From positions 62,001 through 126,000 of the forward strand of contig NZ_JAAZTS010000008.1 in the NCBI RefSeq assembly GCF_019239235.1: DNA of 64,000 nucleotides, read 5' to 3'. Numbering within the stretch: position 1 is the first letter of the stretch; the number at the start of each line of letters is the position of its first letter. A program made the position numbers and the translations under genes. This document shows, one piece after another, positions 17,040 to 28,308 of this stretch. This DNA comes from Caecibacteroides pullorum (lineage in GTDB: Bacteria; Bacteroidota; Bacteroidia; Bacteroidales; Bacteroidaceae). Below the pieces are notes generated by a model, which had not been told where the DNA came from, ran no database searches, and worked only from the letters and a program-made list of their open reading frames with translations.

Positions 17040-20000
17040 ATGTCTTCAAATACTGTAAATCAAAGAGTTAATTTCGCTTCGACTAAGAATCCGCTTGCAT
17101 ATCCGGATTTTCTGGAAGTACAATTGAAGTCATTCCAAGACTTTCTACAACTGGATACTCCTCCCGAGAAACGTAAGAACGAGGGATTGTATAAAGTATT
17201 TGCTGAAAACTTCCCTATTGCCGATACAAGAAACAATTTTGTTCTTGAATTTCTGGACTACTATATTGATCCGCCGCGTTATACCATCGATGAATGTATA
17301 GAGCGAGGGCTTACTTATAGTGTGCCGTTAAAGGCAAAATTGAAATTGTATTGTACCGACCCTGATCATGAGGACTTTGATACGGTCATTCAGGACGTTT
17401 TCCTTGGACCTATTCCTTACATGACAGATAAAGCTACGTTTGTCATCAATGGAGCCGAGCGTGTCGTTGTATCCCAATTGCATCGTTCGCCGGGCGTATT
17501 CTTCGGTCAGAGTGTACATGCCAATGGTACGAAGTTGTATTCAGCTCGTATCATCCCCTTCAAGGGATCCTGGATTGAATTTGCTACGGACATTAACAAT
17601 GTCATGTATGCCTACATCGACCGTAAGAAGAAATTGCCCGTTACAACGTTGCTGAGAGCTATCGGTTTTGAGAATGATAAGGATATTCTTGAAATCTTCA
17701 ATTTGGCAGAAGACGTTAAGGTGAATAAAGCCAATCTGAAGAAGATTGTTGGTCGTAAATTGGCTGCCCGTGTTTTGAAAACATGGATTGAGGACTTTGT
17801 AGATGAAGATACCGGTGAAGTAGTTTCTATCGAACGTAATGAAGTTGTTATCGACCGTGAAACTGTGATTGAACCGGAACATGTAGATATCATTCTAGAG
17901 TCAGGCGTTCAGAATATCCTTGTTCATAAGGAAGAACCGAACCAGTCTGACTACTCTATCATATATAATACACTGCAGAAAGACCCCAGTAACTCGGAAA
18001 AGGAAGCTGTGCTTTACATTTACCGTCAGTTGCGTAATGCAGATCCTGCAGATGATGCCAGTGCACGTGAAGTCATCAACAATTTGTTCTTCTCTGAAAA
18101 GAGATATGATTTAGGTGATGTGGGACGTTATCGTATCAACAAGAAGTTGAACTTGACGACCGACATGGATGTACGTGTCCTGACGAAGGAAGATATTATT
18201 GAGATTATCAAGTATCTGATTGAATTGATCAATTCGAAGGCAGACGTCGACGATATCGACCACTTGAGCAACCGTCGTGTACGTACTGTCGGTGAGCAGC
18301 TGTCCAATCAGTTTGCTATCGGTTTGGCCCGTATGTCTCGTACCATCCGTGAGCGAATGAATGTGCGTGACAATGAAGTGTTCACACCGATCGACTTGAT
18401 TAATGCCAAGACTATATCTTCAGTCATCAATTCGTTCTTTGGTACCAACGCTTTGTCTCAATTCATGGACCAGACGAATCCATTGGCTGAAATTACTCAT
18501 AAGCGTCGTATGTCTGCCTTAGGTCCTGGCGGTTTGTCACGCGAACGTGCTGGTTTCGAGGTGCGCGACGTACACTATACTCACTATGGACGTCTTTGTC
18601 CTATCGAGACTCCTGAAGGTCCGAACATCGGTTTGATTTCTTCTCTCTGTGTGTTCGCTAAGATCAATGATCTTGGATTTATCGAGACCCCTTATCGTAA
18701 GGTAGAAAACGGTAAGGTTGATCTTTCTCCCGAAGGATTGGTTTATCTGAGCGCCGAAGAAGAGGAAGGCAAGATTATTGCGCAGGGTAATGCTCCTTTG
18801 AATGACGACGGAACCTTTATCCGTGATAAAGTAAAATCACGTCAGGATGCAGATTATCCTGTTGTAGCTCCCAATGAAGTCGAGCTGATGGACGTTTCTC
18901 CGCAGCAGATTGCTTCTATTGCCGCTTCTTTGATTCCGTTCTTGGAACACGATGACGCTAATCGTGCGTTGATGGGATCGAACATGATGCGCCAGGCAGT
19001 ACCTTTGTTGCGTAGCGAGGCGCCGATTGTTGGAACTGGTATTGAACGTCAGTTGGCTCGCGATTCGCGTACGCAGATTACGGCCGAAGGTGAAGGTGTA
19101 GTAGATTTTGTGGATGCTACGACCATCCGTATTCTTTATGATCGCACGGAAGATGAAGAATTTGTAAGTTTCGAATCGGCATTGAAAGAATATCGCATTC
19201 CGAAGTGGCGTCGTACGAACCAGAATATGACCATTGACCTCCGCCCGATCTGTGTGAAAGGACAGCGTGTGACGAAGGGTCAGATCCTTACTGAGGGTTA
19301 TTCGACTGAAGACGGCGAATTAGCATTGGGTAAGAACCTATTGGTTGCCTATATGCCTTGGAAGGGATATAACTACGAGGATGCCATCGTGCTGAACGAA
19401 CGTGTTGTCCGCGAAGACTTGCTTACTTCTGTACACGTAGAAGAGTATTCGTTGGAAGTACGTGAGACGAAACGTGGTATGGAAGAGCTGACCTCTGATA
19501 TTCCTAACGTAAGTGAAGAAGCTACCAAAGATCTGGACGAGAATGGTATCGTGCGTGTTGGTGCCCGTATTGAGCCGGGTGACATCCTGATCGGTAAGAT
19601 TACGCCGAAGGGTGAGTCCGATCCTTCTCCTGAGGAGAAATTGCTTCGTGCTATCTTCGGCGATAAAGCCGGTGATGTAAAAGATGCTTCTTTAAAGGCA
19701 TCACCTTCGTTGAAAGGTGTGGTTATCGGCAAACGTTTGTTCTCACGTGTCATAAAGACTCGTAGTTCCAAACTGGCCGACAAAGCTCTGTTGCCAAAGA
19801 TTGATGAGGAATTTGAAGGTAAAGTAGCCGATTTACGTAAGATATTGATTGATAAACTTTTGAAGTTGACTGATGGCTTGACTTCTGAAGGCGTGAAGGA
19901 TTATATGGGAACCGATGTTATTTCTAAGGGTGCCCGTTTCCATGCTTCCGATTTTAGCGATTTGGACTTCACTGCTATCCAATTGAGCGGCTGGACGAAG

Positions 20001-20852
20001 GATGAACATGCCAACACGCTGATCCGTGCTTTGGTGATGAACTTCATCAAGAAGTACAAAGAATTGGATGCCGAACTGAAACGTAAGAAATTTGCCATTA
20101 CCATTGGCGATGAACTGCCTGCCGGTATCATTCAGATGGCCAAAGTTTACATTGCCAAGAAGCGTAAGATCGGTGTCGGTGACAAGATGGCCGGACGTCA
20201 CGGTAACAAGGGTATCGTTTCCCGCGTAGTGCGTCAGGAAGACATGCCGTTCTTGGCTGACGGAACTCCGGTTGACATTGTGTTGAATCCGTTGGGTGTG
20301 CCTTCTCGTATGAACATTGGCCAGATCTTTGAAGCCGTATTGGGAAGTGCAGGAAAGAAGTTGGGCGTTAAGTTTGCTACTCCTATCTTTGATGGAGCTA
20401 CGTTGGACGACCTGAACACATGGACTGATAAAGCAGGTTTGCCTCGTTATGGCAAAACTACTTTGTACGATGGTGGTACGGGAGAGGCGTTCGAGCAGCA
20501 AGCTACTGTGGGTGTGACCTACATGCTGAAACTGGGTCACATGGTTGAAGACAAGATGCATGCCCGTTCTATCGGTCCGTACTCACTTATTACACAACAG
20601 CCGTTGGGTGGTAAAGCACAGTTCGGTGGACAGCGTTTCGGAGAAATGGAGGTTTGGGCACTCGAAGCATTCGGTGCTGCACACATCCTGCAGGAAATTC
20701 TGACAATCAAGTCTGATGATGTAGTTGGACGTTCGAAGGCATACGAAGCCATCGTCAAAGGTGAGCCGATGCCTACTCCGGGTATTCCTGAGTCGTTGAA
20801 CGTGTTGCTGCATGAGTTACGCGGACTCGGATTGAGCATCAACTTAGAGTAA
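17040..20852 (+). CDS. rpoB: DNA-directed RNA polymerase subunit beta
   Basis: A 1270-residue catalytic subunit. The rifampicin-cluster sequence [18 protein letters not shown] followed by [13 protein letters not shown] is present with the common wild-type Asp, His and Ser residues. [12 protein letters not shown] and the C-terminal [19 protein letters not shown] motif are intact. No frameshift is apparent. A low-complexity CAATTATCAATT repeat occupies part of the 43-nt gap to rpoC. Confidence 0.99.
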   Translation: MSSNTVNQRVNFASTKNPLAYPDFLEVQLKSFQDFLQLDTPPEKRKNEGLYKVFAENFPIADTRNNFVLEFLDYYIDPPRYTIDECIERGLTYSVPLKAKLKLYCTDPDHEDFDTVIQDVFLGPIPYMTDKATFVINGAERVVVSQLHRSPGVFFGQSVHANGTKLYSARIIPFKGSWIEFATDINNVMYAYIDRKKKLPVTTLLRAIGFENDKDILEIFNLAEDVKVNKANLKKIVGRKLAARVLKTWIEDFVDEDTGEVVSIERNEVVIDRETVIEPEHVDIILESGVQNILVHKEEPNQSDYSIIYNTLQKDPSNSEKEAVLYIYRQLRNADPADDASAREVINNLFFSEKRYDLGDVGRYRINKKLNLTTDMDVRVLTKEDIIEIIKYLIELINSKADVDDIDHLSNRRVRTVGEQLSNQFAIGLARMSRTIRERMNVRDNEVFTPIDLINAKTISSVINSFFGTNALSQFMDQTNPLAEITHKRRMSALGPGGLSRERAGFEVRDVHYTHYGRLCPIETPEGPNIGLISSLCVFAKINDLGFIETPYRKVENGKVDLSPEGLVYLSAEEEEGKIIAQGNAPLNDDGTFIRDKVKSRQDADYPVVAPNEVELMDVSPQQIASIAASLIPFLEHDDANRALMGSNMMRQAVPLLRSEAPIVGTGIERQLARDSRTQITAEGEGVVDFVDATTIRILYDRTEDEEFVSFESALKEYRIPKWRRTNQNMTIDLRPICVKGQRVTKGQILTEGYSTEDGELALGKNLLVAYMPWKGYNYEDAIVLNERVVREDLLTSVHVEEYSLEVRETKRGMEELTSDIPNVSEEATKDLDENGIVRVGARIEPGDILIGKITPKGESDPSPEEKLLRAIFGDKAGDVKDASLKASPSLKGVVIGKRLFSRVIKTRSSKLADKALLPKIDEEFEGKVADLRKILIDKLLKLTDGLTSEGVKDYMGTDVISKGARFHASDFSDLDFTAIQLSGWTKDEHANTLIRALVMNFIKKYKELDAELKRKKFAITIGDELPAGIIQMAKVYIAKKRKIGVGDKMAGRHGNKGIVSRVVRQEDMPFLADGTPVDIVLNPLGVPSRMNIGQIFEAVLGSAGKKLGVKFATPIFDGATLDDLNTWTDKAGLPRYGKTTLYDGGTGEAFEQQATVGVTYMLKLGHMVEDKMHARSIGPYSLITQQPLGGKAQFGGQRFGEMEVWALEAFGAAHILQEILTIKSDDVVGRSKAYEAIVKGEPMPTPGIPESLNVLLHELRGLGLSINLE

Positions 20853-20854
20853 TT

Positions 20855-20890
20855 TTTCAATCATCCATTGTCAATTATCAATTACAATAT
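20855..20890. repeat. short CAATTATCAATT-type repeat between rpoB and rpoC
   Basis: TCAATCATCCATTGTCAATT and the following ATCAATTAC form a short low-complexity tract. It resembles the repeats at 3433-3530, 33209-33247 and 37083-37121. It directly follows the rpoB stop. Confidence 0.5.
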
Positions 20891-20895
20891 AAAGT

Positions 20896-23800
20896 ATGGC
20901 TTTTAGAAAAGATAATAAGATAAAGAGTAATTTCTCGAAAATCTCTATCGGTTTGGCTTCACCTGAAGAAATCCTTGAGAATTCGAGTGGTGAAGTTTTA
21001 AAGCCTGAAACCATCAATTACCGTACTTATAAACCCGAGCGTGACGGTTTGTTCTGCGAGCGCATCTTCGGTCCTATCAAGGACTATGAGTGCCACTGCG
21101 GTAAGTATAAGCGCATCCGTTACAAAGGTATCGTCTGCGACCGTTGTGGTGTGGAGGTAACCGAGAAGAAGGTGCGCCGTGAGCGTATGGGACACATCCA
21201 GTTGGTTGTGCCCGTGGCTCATATCTGGTATTTCCGCTCTTTACCCAACAAGATTGGTTATCTGTTGGGTCTGCCGACTAAGAAACTGGATGCCATCATC
21301 TATTATGAGCGTTACGTCGTTATTCAGCCCGGTGTATTGGCTGACGAAGTAGCTCAGTATGACCTTTTGGAAGAGGGCGAATATCTGGATTTGTTGGACA
21401 AGCTTCCTAAGGAAAACCAGTTCCTTGAAGATTCTGATCCCAATAAGTTTATTGCAAAGATGGGTGCAGAGGCCATTTACGACCTGCTGACTCATCTGGA
21501 CTTGGATGCATTGTCCTATGAACTCCGCCATCGTGCCAACAACGACGCTTCACAGCAGCGTAAGAACGAGGCGCTGAAACGTCTACAGGTTGTTGAGTCG
21601 TTCCGTGCTTCTCGCGGCCGCAACAAGCCCGAGTGGATGATTGTCCGTATCGTACCGGTTATTCCGCCTGAACTGCGTCCGTTGGTTCCGCTGGATGGTG
21701 GCCGTTTCGCTACGTCCGACTTAAACGATCTCTATCGTCGTGTTATCATTCGTAACAACCGTCTGAAGAGATTGATTGAAATAAAGGCTCCTGAAGTCAT
21801 TCTTCGTAACGAGAAGCGTATGTTGCAGGAAGCAGTTGACTCACTGTTTGACAATTCTCGCAAGTCCAGCGCTGTGAAGACTGATGCCAACCGTCCGTTG
21901 AAATCTCTCTCCGACAGTTTGAAGGGTAAGCAGGGACGTTTCCGTCAGAACTTGTTGGGTAAGCGTGTTGACTATTCTGCCCGTTCGGTTATCGTCGTTG
22001 GTCCCGAACTGCGTATGGGTGAGTGCGGTATTCCCAAACTGATGGCCGCTGAGCTTTACAAGCCGTTTATTATCCGTAAGCTCATTGAGCGCGGCATTGT
22101 GAAGACGGTGAAGAGTGCCAAGAAGATTGTAGACCGCAAGGAACCCGTTATCTGGGATATCTTGGAGCATGTCATGAAGGGACATCCAGTTCTGCTGAAC
22201 CGTGCCCCGACACTGCACCGCTTGGGTATCCAGGCCTTCCAGCCCAAGATGATTGAAGGAAAGGCTATCCAGCTGCACCCGTTGGCATGTACGGCCTTCA
22301 ACGCCGACTTCGACGGTGACCAGATGGCTGTCCACCTTCCGTTGAGCAATGAAGCTATTCTGGAGGCACAGCTGTTGATGCTCCAGTCACACAATATTCT
22401 GAACCCAGCCAACGGTGCGCCTATCACTGTGCCTGCACAGGATATGGTGCTTGGTCTGTACTACATCACCAAGCTGCGTAAGGGTGCTAAGGGTGAGGGT
22501 CTGACTTTCTATGGCCCTGAAGAAGCTCTGATTGCCTATAACGAAGGCAAGTGCGACATCCACGCTCCTGTCAGTGTTATCGTGGACGATGTAGATGAGA
22601 ACGGTAACATTGTCAAGAAGATGATGCACGATACCTCTGTCGGTCGTGTCATTGTTAATGAGATTGTACCGCCCGAAGCCGGATACATCAATACCATTAT
22701 CTCTAAGAAGTCATTGCGCGACATCATCAGCCACGTTATTAAGGTGTGCGGTGTGTCCAAAGCTGCTGACTTCCTTGACGGTATCAAGAACTTGGGTTAC
22801 TACATGGCCTTCAAGGGAGGTCTATCCTTCAACTTGGGCGATATCATTATCCCCGAAGAGAAGGAGGCACTGGTACAGAAGGGCTACGAAGAAGTAGAAC
22901 AGGTTATCAACAACTATAATATGGGTATCATTACCAACAACGAACGTTACAATCAGGTAATTGATATCTGGACACACGTCAACTCCGAATTGTCCAACAT
23001 CCTGATGAAAACCATTTCATCTGATGACCAGGGCTTTAACTCTGTCTACATGATGCTGGATTCCGGTGCCCGTGGTTCGAAGGAGCAGATCCGTCAGCTT
23101 TCCGGTATGCGTGGTTTGATGGCCAAGCCGCAGAAAGCCGGTGCCGAAGGTGGTCAGATCATTGAAAACCCGATTCTTTCGAACTTTAAGGAAGGTTTGT
23201 CCGTGCTCGAGTACTTTATCTCTACCCACGGTGCCCGTAAAGGTTTGGCCGATACTGCTTTGAAGACGGCCGATGCCGGATACCTGACTCGTCGTTTGGT
23301 CGACGTGTCACACGACGTGATCATCAACGAAGAAGACTGTGGAACACTCCGCGGACTGGTTTGTACAGCCCTCAAGAATAACGATGAAACCATCGCTACA
23401 CTGTATGAACGTATTCTGGGACGTGTATCCGTACACGATATTGTACATCCGACAACCGGCGAACTGATTGTTGCCGGCGGTGAGGAAATCACAGAGGCCA
23501 TTGCCCAGAAGATTGAAGATTCTCCTATCGAGAGTGTCGAAATCCGTTCGGTGCTCACTTGCGAATCCAAGAAGGGTGTTTGTGCTAAGTGTTATGGTCG
23601 TAACTTGGCTACCAGTCGTATGGTACAGAAAGGTGAGGCCGTCGGTGTCATTGCGGCACAGTCTATCGGTGAGCCGGGTACACAGTTGACACTGCGTACA
23701 TTCCACGCCGGTGGTACGGCTGCCAACATCGCCGCCAACGCCAGCATCGTGGCCAAGAACAACGCCCGCCTCGAGTTCGAGGAACTGCGTACCGTCGATG

Positions 23801-25197
23801 TCATCGACGAAGCAGGCGAACCCGCCAAGGTAGTGGTAGGCCGTCTGGCCGAGTTGCGCTTTGTCGATGTCAACACCGACATCGTTCTTTCTACCCACAA
23901 CGTACCCTACGGTTCTACGTTGTATGCTGCCGATGGAGAAGTGGTAGAAAAAGGCAAACTCATTGCTCGTTGGGACCCCTTCAACGCAGTCATTATCACC
24001 GAGGCTACCGGTAAAATTGAGTTCGAGGATGTCATCGAGAACGTCACCTATAAGGTAGAGTCCGACGAGTCCACCGGTTTGCGCGAAATCATCGTTATCG
24101 AGTCCAAGGACAAGGCAAAGGTGCCTACAGCACACATTATGACTGAGGATGGCGAGTTAATCCGTACTTACAACCTCCCTGTGGGTGGCCACGTGGTAGT
24201 TGAGGACGGACAGAAGGTGAAGGCTGGTGAAGTTATCGTGAAGATTCCGCGTGCTGTTGGTAAGGCTGGTGATATCACGGGTGGTCTTCCCCGTGTTACC
24301 GAGCTGTTCGAAGCACGTAACCCGTCCAACCCTGCTATCGTTTCCGAAATCGATGGTGAGATTACGATGGGTAAGGTAAAACGTGGTAACCGCGAAATCA
24401 TCGTCACCTCTAAGGGTGGTGAGGTTAAGAAATATCTTGTTCCTCTGTCTAAGCAGATTCTGGTACAGGAGAATGACTACGTACGTGCCGGTACTCCGTT
24501 GTCCGACGGTGCTATCACGCCTGCCGACATCCTGGCTATCAAGGGTCCTACGGCTGTGCAGGAGTACATTGTCAACGAGGTTCAGGATGTTTACCGTCTC
24601 CAGGGTGTGAAGATCAACGACAAGCACTTCGAGATCATCGTACGTCAGATGATGCGCAAGGTCGAAATCAACGAACCGGGCGATACCCGCTTCCTCGAGC
24701 AGCAGGTAGTCGACAAGATCGAGTTCATGGAAGAGAACGACCGCATCTGGGGCAAGAAGGTGGTTACCGATGCAGGCGACTCTCAGAACCTGCAGCCTGG
24801 TCAGATTGTTACTGCCCGCAAGCTGCGTGACGAGAACTCCATGCTGAAACGTCGTGACTTGAAGCTGGTACAGGTACGTGATGCGGTGCCTGCCACTTCT
24901 ACACAGATACTTCAGGGTATTACGCGTGCTGCTCTGCAGACGTCGAGCTTCATGTCTGCCGCTTCTTTCCAAGAAACGACGAAGGTGCTCAACGAAGCAG
25001 CTATCAACGGCAAGGTAGACCGTCTGGAAGGTATGAAGGAGAACGTGATCTGTGGTCACCTCATTCCTGCCGGTACAGGTCAGCGTGAGTTCGAGAAGAT
25101 CATTGTTGGTTCCAAAGAAGAGTATGACCGTATGCTTGCCAACAAGAAGACGGTTCTCGACTACAACACGGTAGACGAGAAAGTTGAAGAAGAATAA
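20896..25197 (+). CDS. rpoC: DNA-directed RNA polymerase subunit beta'
   Basis: A 1433-residue subunit. The N-terminal zinc site is [20 protein letters not shown] (about residues 66-85), the Mg-binding active site is NADFDGDQ (about 474-481) and the second zinc site uses CGTLRG and [14 protein letters not shown]. The trigger-loop region RFLEQQ and the C-terminal domain are intact. It is followed by a clear terminator and by convergent two-component genes. Confidence 0.99.
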   Translation: MAFRKDNKIKSNFSKISIGLASPEEILENSSGEVLKPETINYRTYKPERDGLFCERIFGPIKDYECHCGKYKRIRYKGIVCDRCGVEVTEKKVRRERMGHIQLVVPVAHIWYFRSLPNKIGYLLGLPTKKLDAIIYYERYVVIQPGVLADEVAQYDLLEEGEYLDLLDKLPKENQFLEDSDPNKFIAKMGAEAIYDLLTHLDLDALSYELRHRANNDASQQRKNEALKRLQVVESFRASRGRNKPEWMIVRIVPVIPPELRPLVPLDGGRFATSDLNDLYRRVIIRNNRLKRLIEIKAPEVILRNEKRMLQEAVDSLFDNSRKSSAVKTDANRPLKSLSDSLKGKQGRFRQNLLGKRVDYSARSVIVVGPELRMGECGIPKLMAAELYKPFIIRKLIERGIVKTVKSAKKIVDRKEPVIWDILEHVMKGHPVLLNRAPTLHRLGIQAFQPKMIEGKAIQLHPLACTAFNADFDGDQMAVHLPLSNEAILEAQLLMLQSHNILNPANGAPITVPAQDMVLGLYYITKLRKGAKGEGLTFYGPEEALIAYNEGKCDIHAPVSVIVDDVDENGNIVKKMMHDTSVGRVIVNEIVPPEAGYINTIISKKSLRDIISHVIKVCGVSKAADFLDGIKNLGYYMAFKGGLSFNLGDIIIPEEKEALVQKGYEEVEQVINNYNMGIITNNERYNQVIDIWTHVNSELSNILMKTISSDDQGFNSVYMMLDSGARGSKEQIRQLSGMRGLMAKPQKAGAEGGQIIENPILSNFKEGLSVLEYFISTHGARKGLADTALKTADAGYLTRRLVDVSHDVIINEEDCGTLRGLVCTALKNNDETIATLYERILGRVSVHDIVHPTTGELIVAGGEEITEAIAQKIEDSPIESVEIRSVLTCESKKGVCAKCYGRNLATSRMVQKGEAVGVIAAQSIGEPGTQLTLRTFHAGGTAANIAANASIVAKNNARLEFEELRTVDVIDEAGEPAKVVVGRLAELRFVDVNTDIVLSTHNVPYGSTLYAADGEVVEKGKLIARWDPFNAVIITEATGKIEFEDVIENVTYKVESDESTGLREIIVIESKDKAKVPTAHIMTEDGELIRTYNLPVGGHVVVEDGQKVKAGEVIVKIPRAVGKAGDITGGLPRVTELFEARNPSNPAIVSEIDGEITMGKVKRGNREIIVTSKGGEVKKYLVPLSKQILVQENDYVRAGTPLSDGAITPADILAIKGPTAVQEYIVNEVQDVYRLQGVKINDKHFEIIVRQMMRKVEINEPGDTRFLEQQVVDKIEFMEENDRIWGKKVVTDAGDSQNLQPGQIVTARKLRDENSMLKRRDLKLVQVRDAVPATSTQILQGITRAALQTSSFMSAASFQETTKVLNEAAINGKVDRLEGMKENVICGHLIPAGTGQREFEKIIVGSKEEYDRMLANKKTVLDYNTVDEKVEEE

Positions 25198-25229
25198 ACC
25201 GCAAGTAATACATCAATTGTAATATTCCG

Positions 25230-25264
25230 GGGAGGGTGTTCGCAAGGACATCCTCCCTTTCTTT
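25230..25264 (+). terminator. intrinsic terminator of the rpoBC operon
   Basis: GGGAGGGTGT (25230-25239) pairs with ACATCCTCCC (25248-25257) with one G-U pair and an 8-nt loop. TTTCTTTT follows. It is 33 nt after the rpoC stop. Confidence 0.88.
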
Positions 25265-25348
25265 TAAGAAGATTTACAGAATATCTCTTGTTAAGTGGTA
25301 TGATTTAAATCGTATTTTAGTTTTGCTTGTTATTGAATAAGATCTTGA

Positions 25349-25966
25349 TTAGAATAGCTCTGTTCCTTTGTATACTAATTCTGCCACATTTTTGGCTTCC
25401 AGTTTTTCCATCAGTCGTTTGCGGTAAGTGTGTACCGTGTTAGTGCTAAGAAATATCTTGTTTGCAATTTCTGAGGTACTCAGCCCTTGGGATAATAAAG
25501 CCAATACTTCTTTTTCTCTTTTGGACAACTCTGGTACCTGAGTTATAGAATTTCTACCGAACTGCTCGGAAAAAGTTTTGCAGAAATATTTATTTCCATT
25601 CTTTATTTCTTTGATGGCTGTAGCTAGTTCCTGGATGCTGTTGTTTTTTGAGACAGCTCCATGAATAGCCTGGTGTGCTAGCTTAGATATGACCCAAGGT
25701 TCTTCATGCATGGTGTATATCAGAATTCTGCATTCTGGTATTTGATTGTGCAGGAAATCGATCAGTTTGAAACCGTTTGTGTCTGGAAGTTCCAGATCAA
25801 TGATACAAAGGTCGAATTGACAGGCATTGACTGCTTGTTCCACTTCTTTCATGCAAATGGCGCTTTGGCATGTAACATCTCCCAGTTGTTCTGCTATGTT
25901 TTTGATACCTTCTGCTACGATGGGATGGTCGTCTATGATCAGTAGCTTATACATGTTTTTATCCAT
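25349..25966 (-). CDS. response regulator, NarL/LuxR type
   Basis: A 205-residue two-domain regulator. The receiver domain starts YKLLIIDDHPIVAEG, the phospho-acceptor is Asp57 in CIIDLELPDTNG and the output domain is a LuxR HTH (LSKREKEVLALLSQGLSTSE then IANKIFLSTNTVHTYRKRL). I chose ATG 25966 (MDKNMYK) because it falls just after the stop of the kinase gene; an alternative ATG is at 25954. A longer open frame reaching 26038 overlaps the kinase and is unlikely. It is the partner of the kinase upstream. Its targets are unknown; the lipoprotein gene at 28309 is one candidate. Confidence 0.93.
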   Translation of the reverse strand: MDKNMYKLLIIDDHPIVAEGIKNIAEQLGDVTCQSAICMKEVEQAVNACQFDLCIIDLELPDTNGFKLIDFLHNQIPECRILIYTMHEEPWVISKLAHQAIHGAVSKNNSIQELATAIKEIKNGNKYFCKTFSEQFGRNSITQVPELSKREKEVLALLSQGLSTSEIANKIFLSTNTVHTYRKRLMEKLEAKNVAELVYKGTELF

Positions 25967-25970
25967 TGGA

Positions 25971-27854
25971 CTATATGTCGAATTGTAGTGTAAAAATGTT
26001 GTTGCCATCACTGGATTGAGTTTGGTTAGTAGTAGCACGGATGGCTTTGATACGGTCGTTTATGGTGCGTAGGCCTATGCCATCATTTTTTGTAGACTGC
26101 TGATTCGCAGATTGGATACCATTGTCAGCAATCTGTAATATATATCTTGTTCCATTTTCAGTTTGTAAGCTGATGTGGATATAGTCTGCTTGGGTATGTT
26201 TTGCAATGTTCATAGTGAGCTCCTGCGTGATACGATACAACTCATAGGCAGTTTCGTTGGGAAGATTGCGGGAAGTATTGCCTATGGTGGGGGTATAGCT
26301 GGCTTGTATGCCGGTGTTGGCTTTCAGGTTTGAAGCATAGCGCACTAATATTTCATCCAGACTTAGTTCATCGAATTCAGGGGGCATCAGTTCATGGGAA
26401 ATATTGCGTACGCTGTTTCTTATTTGTCCGACGAGATTGGTTAGCTCTTCCGCATTGTTTTTTGATGTTTGGTTGCTCATTTTCATTTGTAGAGCCAGAA
26501 GATCGTTGGCGATACCGTCGTGTAACTCTTTAGCAAAGTATTTACATTCAGTTTCCAGGCCTTCAATATAGCGTCGTGCTGAGTTCAGGTCATTTTCTTG
26601 TTTCAATAATTCAATTTTTTGTTCTGCTGTCCGTTTCTTGTGATATACTCCCAATAAAATGATGGATATGCAAATCAATAGCAACCCACTTCCGATAGCT
26701 CCTTTCAACAGAAGGGCTTGATGTTCCAGCTGCTGCTGTTTTAGATTAGCTATCTGCAATTCTTTTTCCTGTGTTTGGTATTTGACGTTGAACTCAGCCA
26801 TTTGTCGAGTGAGATTCTGTTGGGCCAGTGTGTCGGTCCACATGCGTGCACTGTCCATGTAGGCATATGCCTGGGCCTGGTTGCCCGTCGCATGGTAACA
26901 TTGGGCAATTTGGGTAAGCAGTGTCTTGGGTTCACTGCCAGTGTTCCTTTTTCGCAGCCACAGCATATCTTTCAGTGCCTGCGTATAGTTCTTCCGGTTC
27001 ATTTCCGTAGAAGCCCTTACTTGTATGAACCCGATGGCGGCGATGGAGTTGTCCGGTTCTTCCTCCAGGAGGCGGTTGCCGATTTGCAGGTAATGTTCCA
27101 CCGAGTCCGGCTGTTCCCTCCGTTCCAATACCCTCAGCAGGGAGGGGAGGCACCTGATTTTCCAGCTGGAAGCGTTGCCTCCCGACTGGCAGGCAATTTC
27201 CCAAGCCTTCCGGATGGATTGTTCGGCATCGTCCAGCTTGTCCAGTTCTGCCTTGATGGCTGCACGGAGCTGCCATGCGCTGAAGGTGGAGAAGGGGTCG
27301 TCTGTTTTTACGGCATGTTCGGCGGACAGGTCGATGTACTTTTCCGCTTCGTTCATTTGTCGGATGTTGAAATAAAAGATGGAAACATTGTTGTAGATGT
27401 GGGTAATCCAGCCTTCGTCCTTATACTGCAGGGCGGCTTCCATGGCTTTGGTATAATAATAGATGGTGGAGTCGTTCATGTGTCGTCGGCGGTAGAGGAT
27501 GGCCAGGTCGTTGTATACGCTGATGTGTTTCTCCAGGTCATCAATTTCGGGCAGGTAGGGGAGTACGCTCTTCTTCATTTCCAGGGCCCGTTCTCCTTCG
27601 CCGGTATATACTAATAGTGTAGCCTGTTCATTCAATAATATAGGGTATATGGGCGATTGTCTTGCTCCCGGTATGGCAAAGGCGCTGTCAAATGTTCGTT
27701 GGGCTTTTTCGTAATTGTTTTGTCCCCCTTCGCTCATCAGGTCGGCAGCGTGGGTATAAAGGCGCGTTAATGTAGAATCTAGAGGGATCTGTTCTGCATG
27801 AAGTGAAGATGATAATAGCAGAAATAATAGTAGTATTTTATAGAGAATTTTCAT
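25971..27854 (-). CDS. TPR-containing sensor histidine kinase, NarX/HisKA_3 type
   Basis: A 627-residue membrane kinase. It starts with a signal peptide (MKILYKILLLFLLLSSSLHA). A periplasmic TPR-like helical array covers about residues 25-355, a short coiled coil follows (KELQIANLKQQQLEHQ), then one TM helix at about 383-405 (GSGLLLICISIILLGVY). The HisKA_3 phosphorylation motif KELHDGIANDLLALQ carries His445. The HATPase_c domain has YRITQELTMNIAKH (N box) and DNGIQ then NDGIGLRTINDR (G boxes). The stop is 4 nt before the regulator start. The ligand of the TPR domain is unknown. Confidence 0.93.
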   Translation of the reverse strand: MKILYKILLLFLLLSSSLHAEQIPLDSTLTRLYTHAADLMSEGGQNNYEKAQRTFDSAFAIPGARQSPIYPILLNEQATLLVYTGEGERALEMKKSVLPYLPEIDDLEKHISVYNDLAILYRRRHMNDSTIYYYTKAMEAALQYKDEGWITHIYNNVSIFYFNIRQMNEAEKYIDLSAEHAVKTDDPFSTFSAWQLRAAIKAELDKLDDAEQSIRKAWEIACQSGGNASSWKIRCLPSLLRVLERREQPDSVEHYLQIGNRLLEEEPDNSIAAIGFIQVRASTEMNRKNYTQALKDMLWLRKRNTGSEPKTLLTQIAQCYHATGNQAQAYAYMDSARMWTDTLAQQNLTRQMAEFNVKYQTQEKELQIANLKQQQLEHQALLLKGAIGSGLLLICISIILLGVYHKKRTAEQKIELLKQENDLNSARRYIEGLETECKYFAKELHDGIANDLLALQMKMSNQTSKNNAEELTNLVGQIRNSVRNISHELMPPEFDELSLDEILVRYASNLKANTGIQASYTPTIGNTSRNLPNETAYELYRITQELTMNIAKHTQADYIHISLQTENGTRYILQIADNGIQSANQQSTKNDGIGLRTINDRIKAIRATTNQTQSSDGNNIFTLQFDI

Positions 27855-28308
27855 GGCATTTGGTTGAAAATGATTTTGTTGGCAAATATACGAAAAGCTA
27901 AGTGTAGAAAGTGAGATTACTTTATTTTTTCTTTGGAAGCTATATTTATATATAGTATTTTAGTGAAGTAGATTATATAATAAATTAGAGATTATGATAG
28001 TAACTGGTATGAGAAATATGAATCTTTTAATTTGTTTTGCTTATTTGAGATAAAATCACTATTTTGGGTGACAAATTTTCAATTAAAATAATTGTTTTTT
28101 TGTAAACCGAATGGATAAAGAACGGAGTCGGGCAAATTATAGGGTTGATTTTATTAATTGTTTTTGACTCATATTTTGAGGTCCGATGAAGTACTTTGAG
28201 AATGGAGTAAATAAAATAATGAAACTCATGAGTATTGGTTAGGCTGGATTTGTAAACGGTGGGTTCATCTCTGTGAAGGATGCGTCCACCGTTTCAAAGT
28301 TAATGGTT
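27855..28308. promoter_or_regulatory. AT-rich divergent intergenic region
   Basis: This 454-nt spacer separates the kinase operon (minus) and the lipoprotein gene (plus). On the minus strand, TATATTTG (27890-27883) is a -7 match 29 nt before the kinase start, without a clear TTTG partner. Near the plus-strand gene an inverted repeat, AAACGGTGG (28254-28262) and CCACCGTTT (28286-28294), would form a leader hairpin ending 14 nt before ATG 28309. The remaining sequence is AT-rich, and I see no convincing ORF or small RNA. Confidence 0.45.
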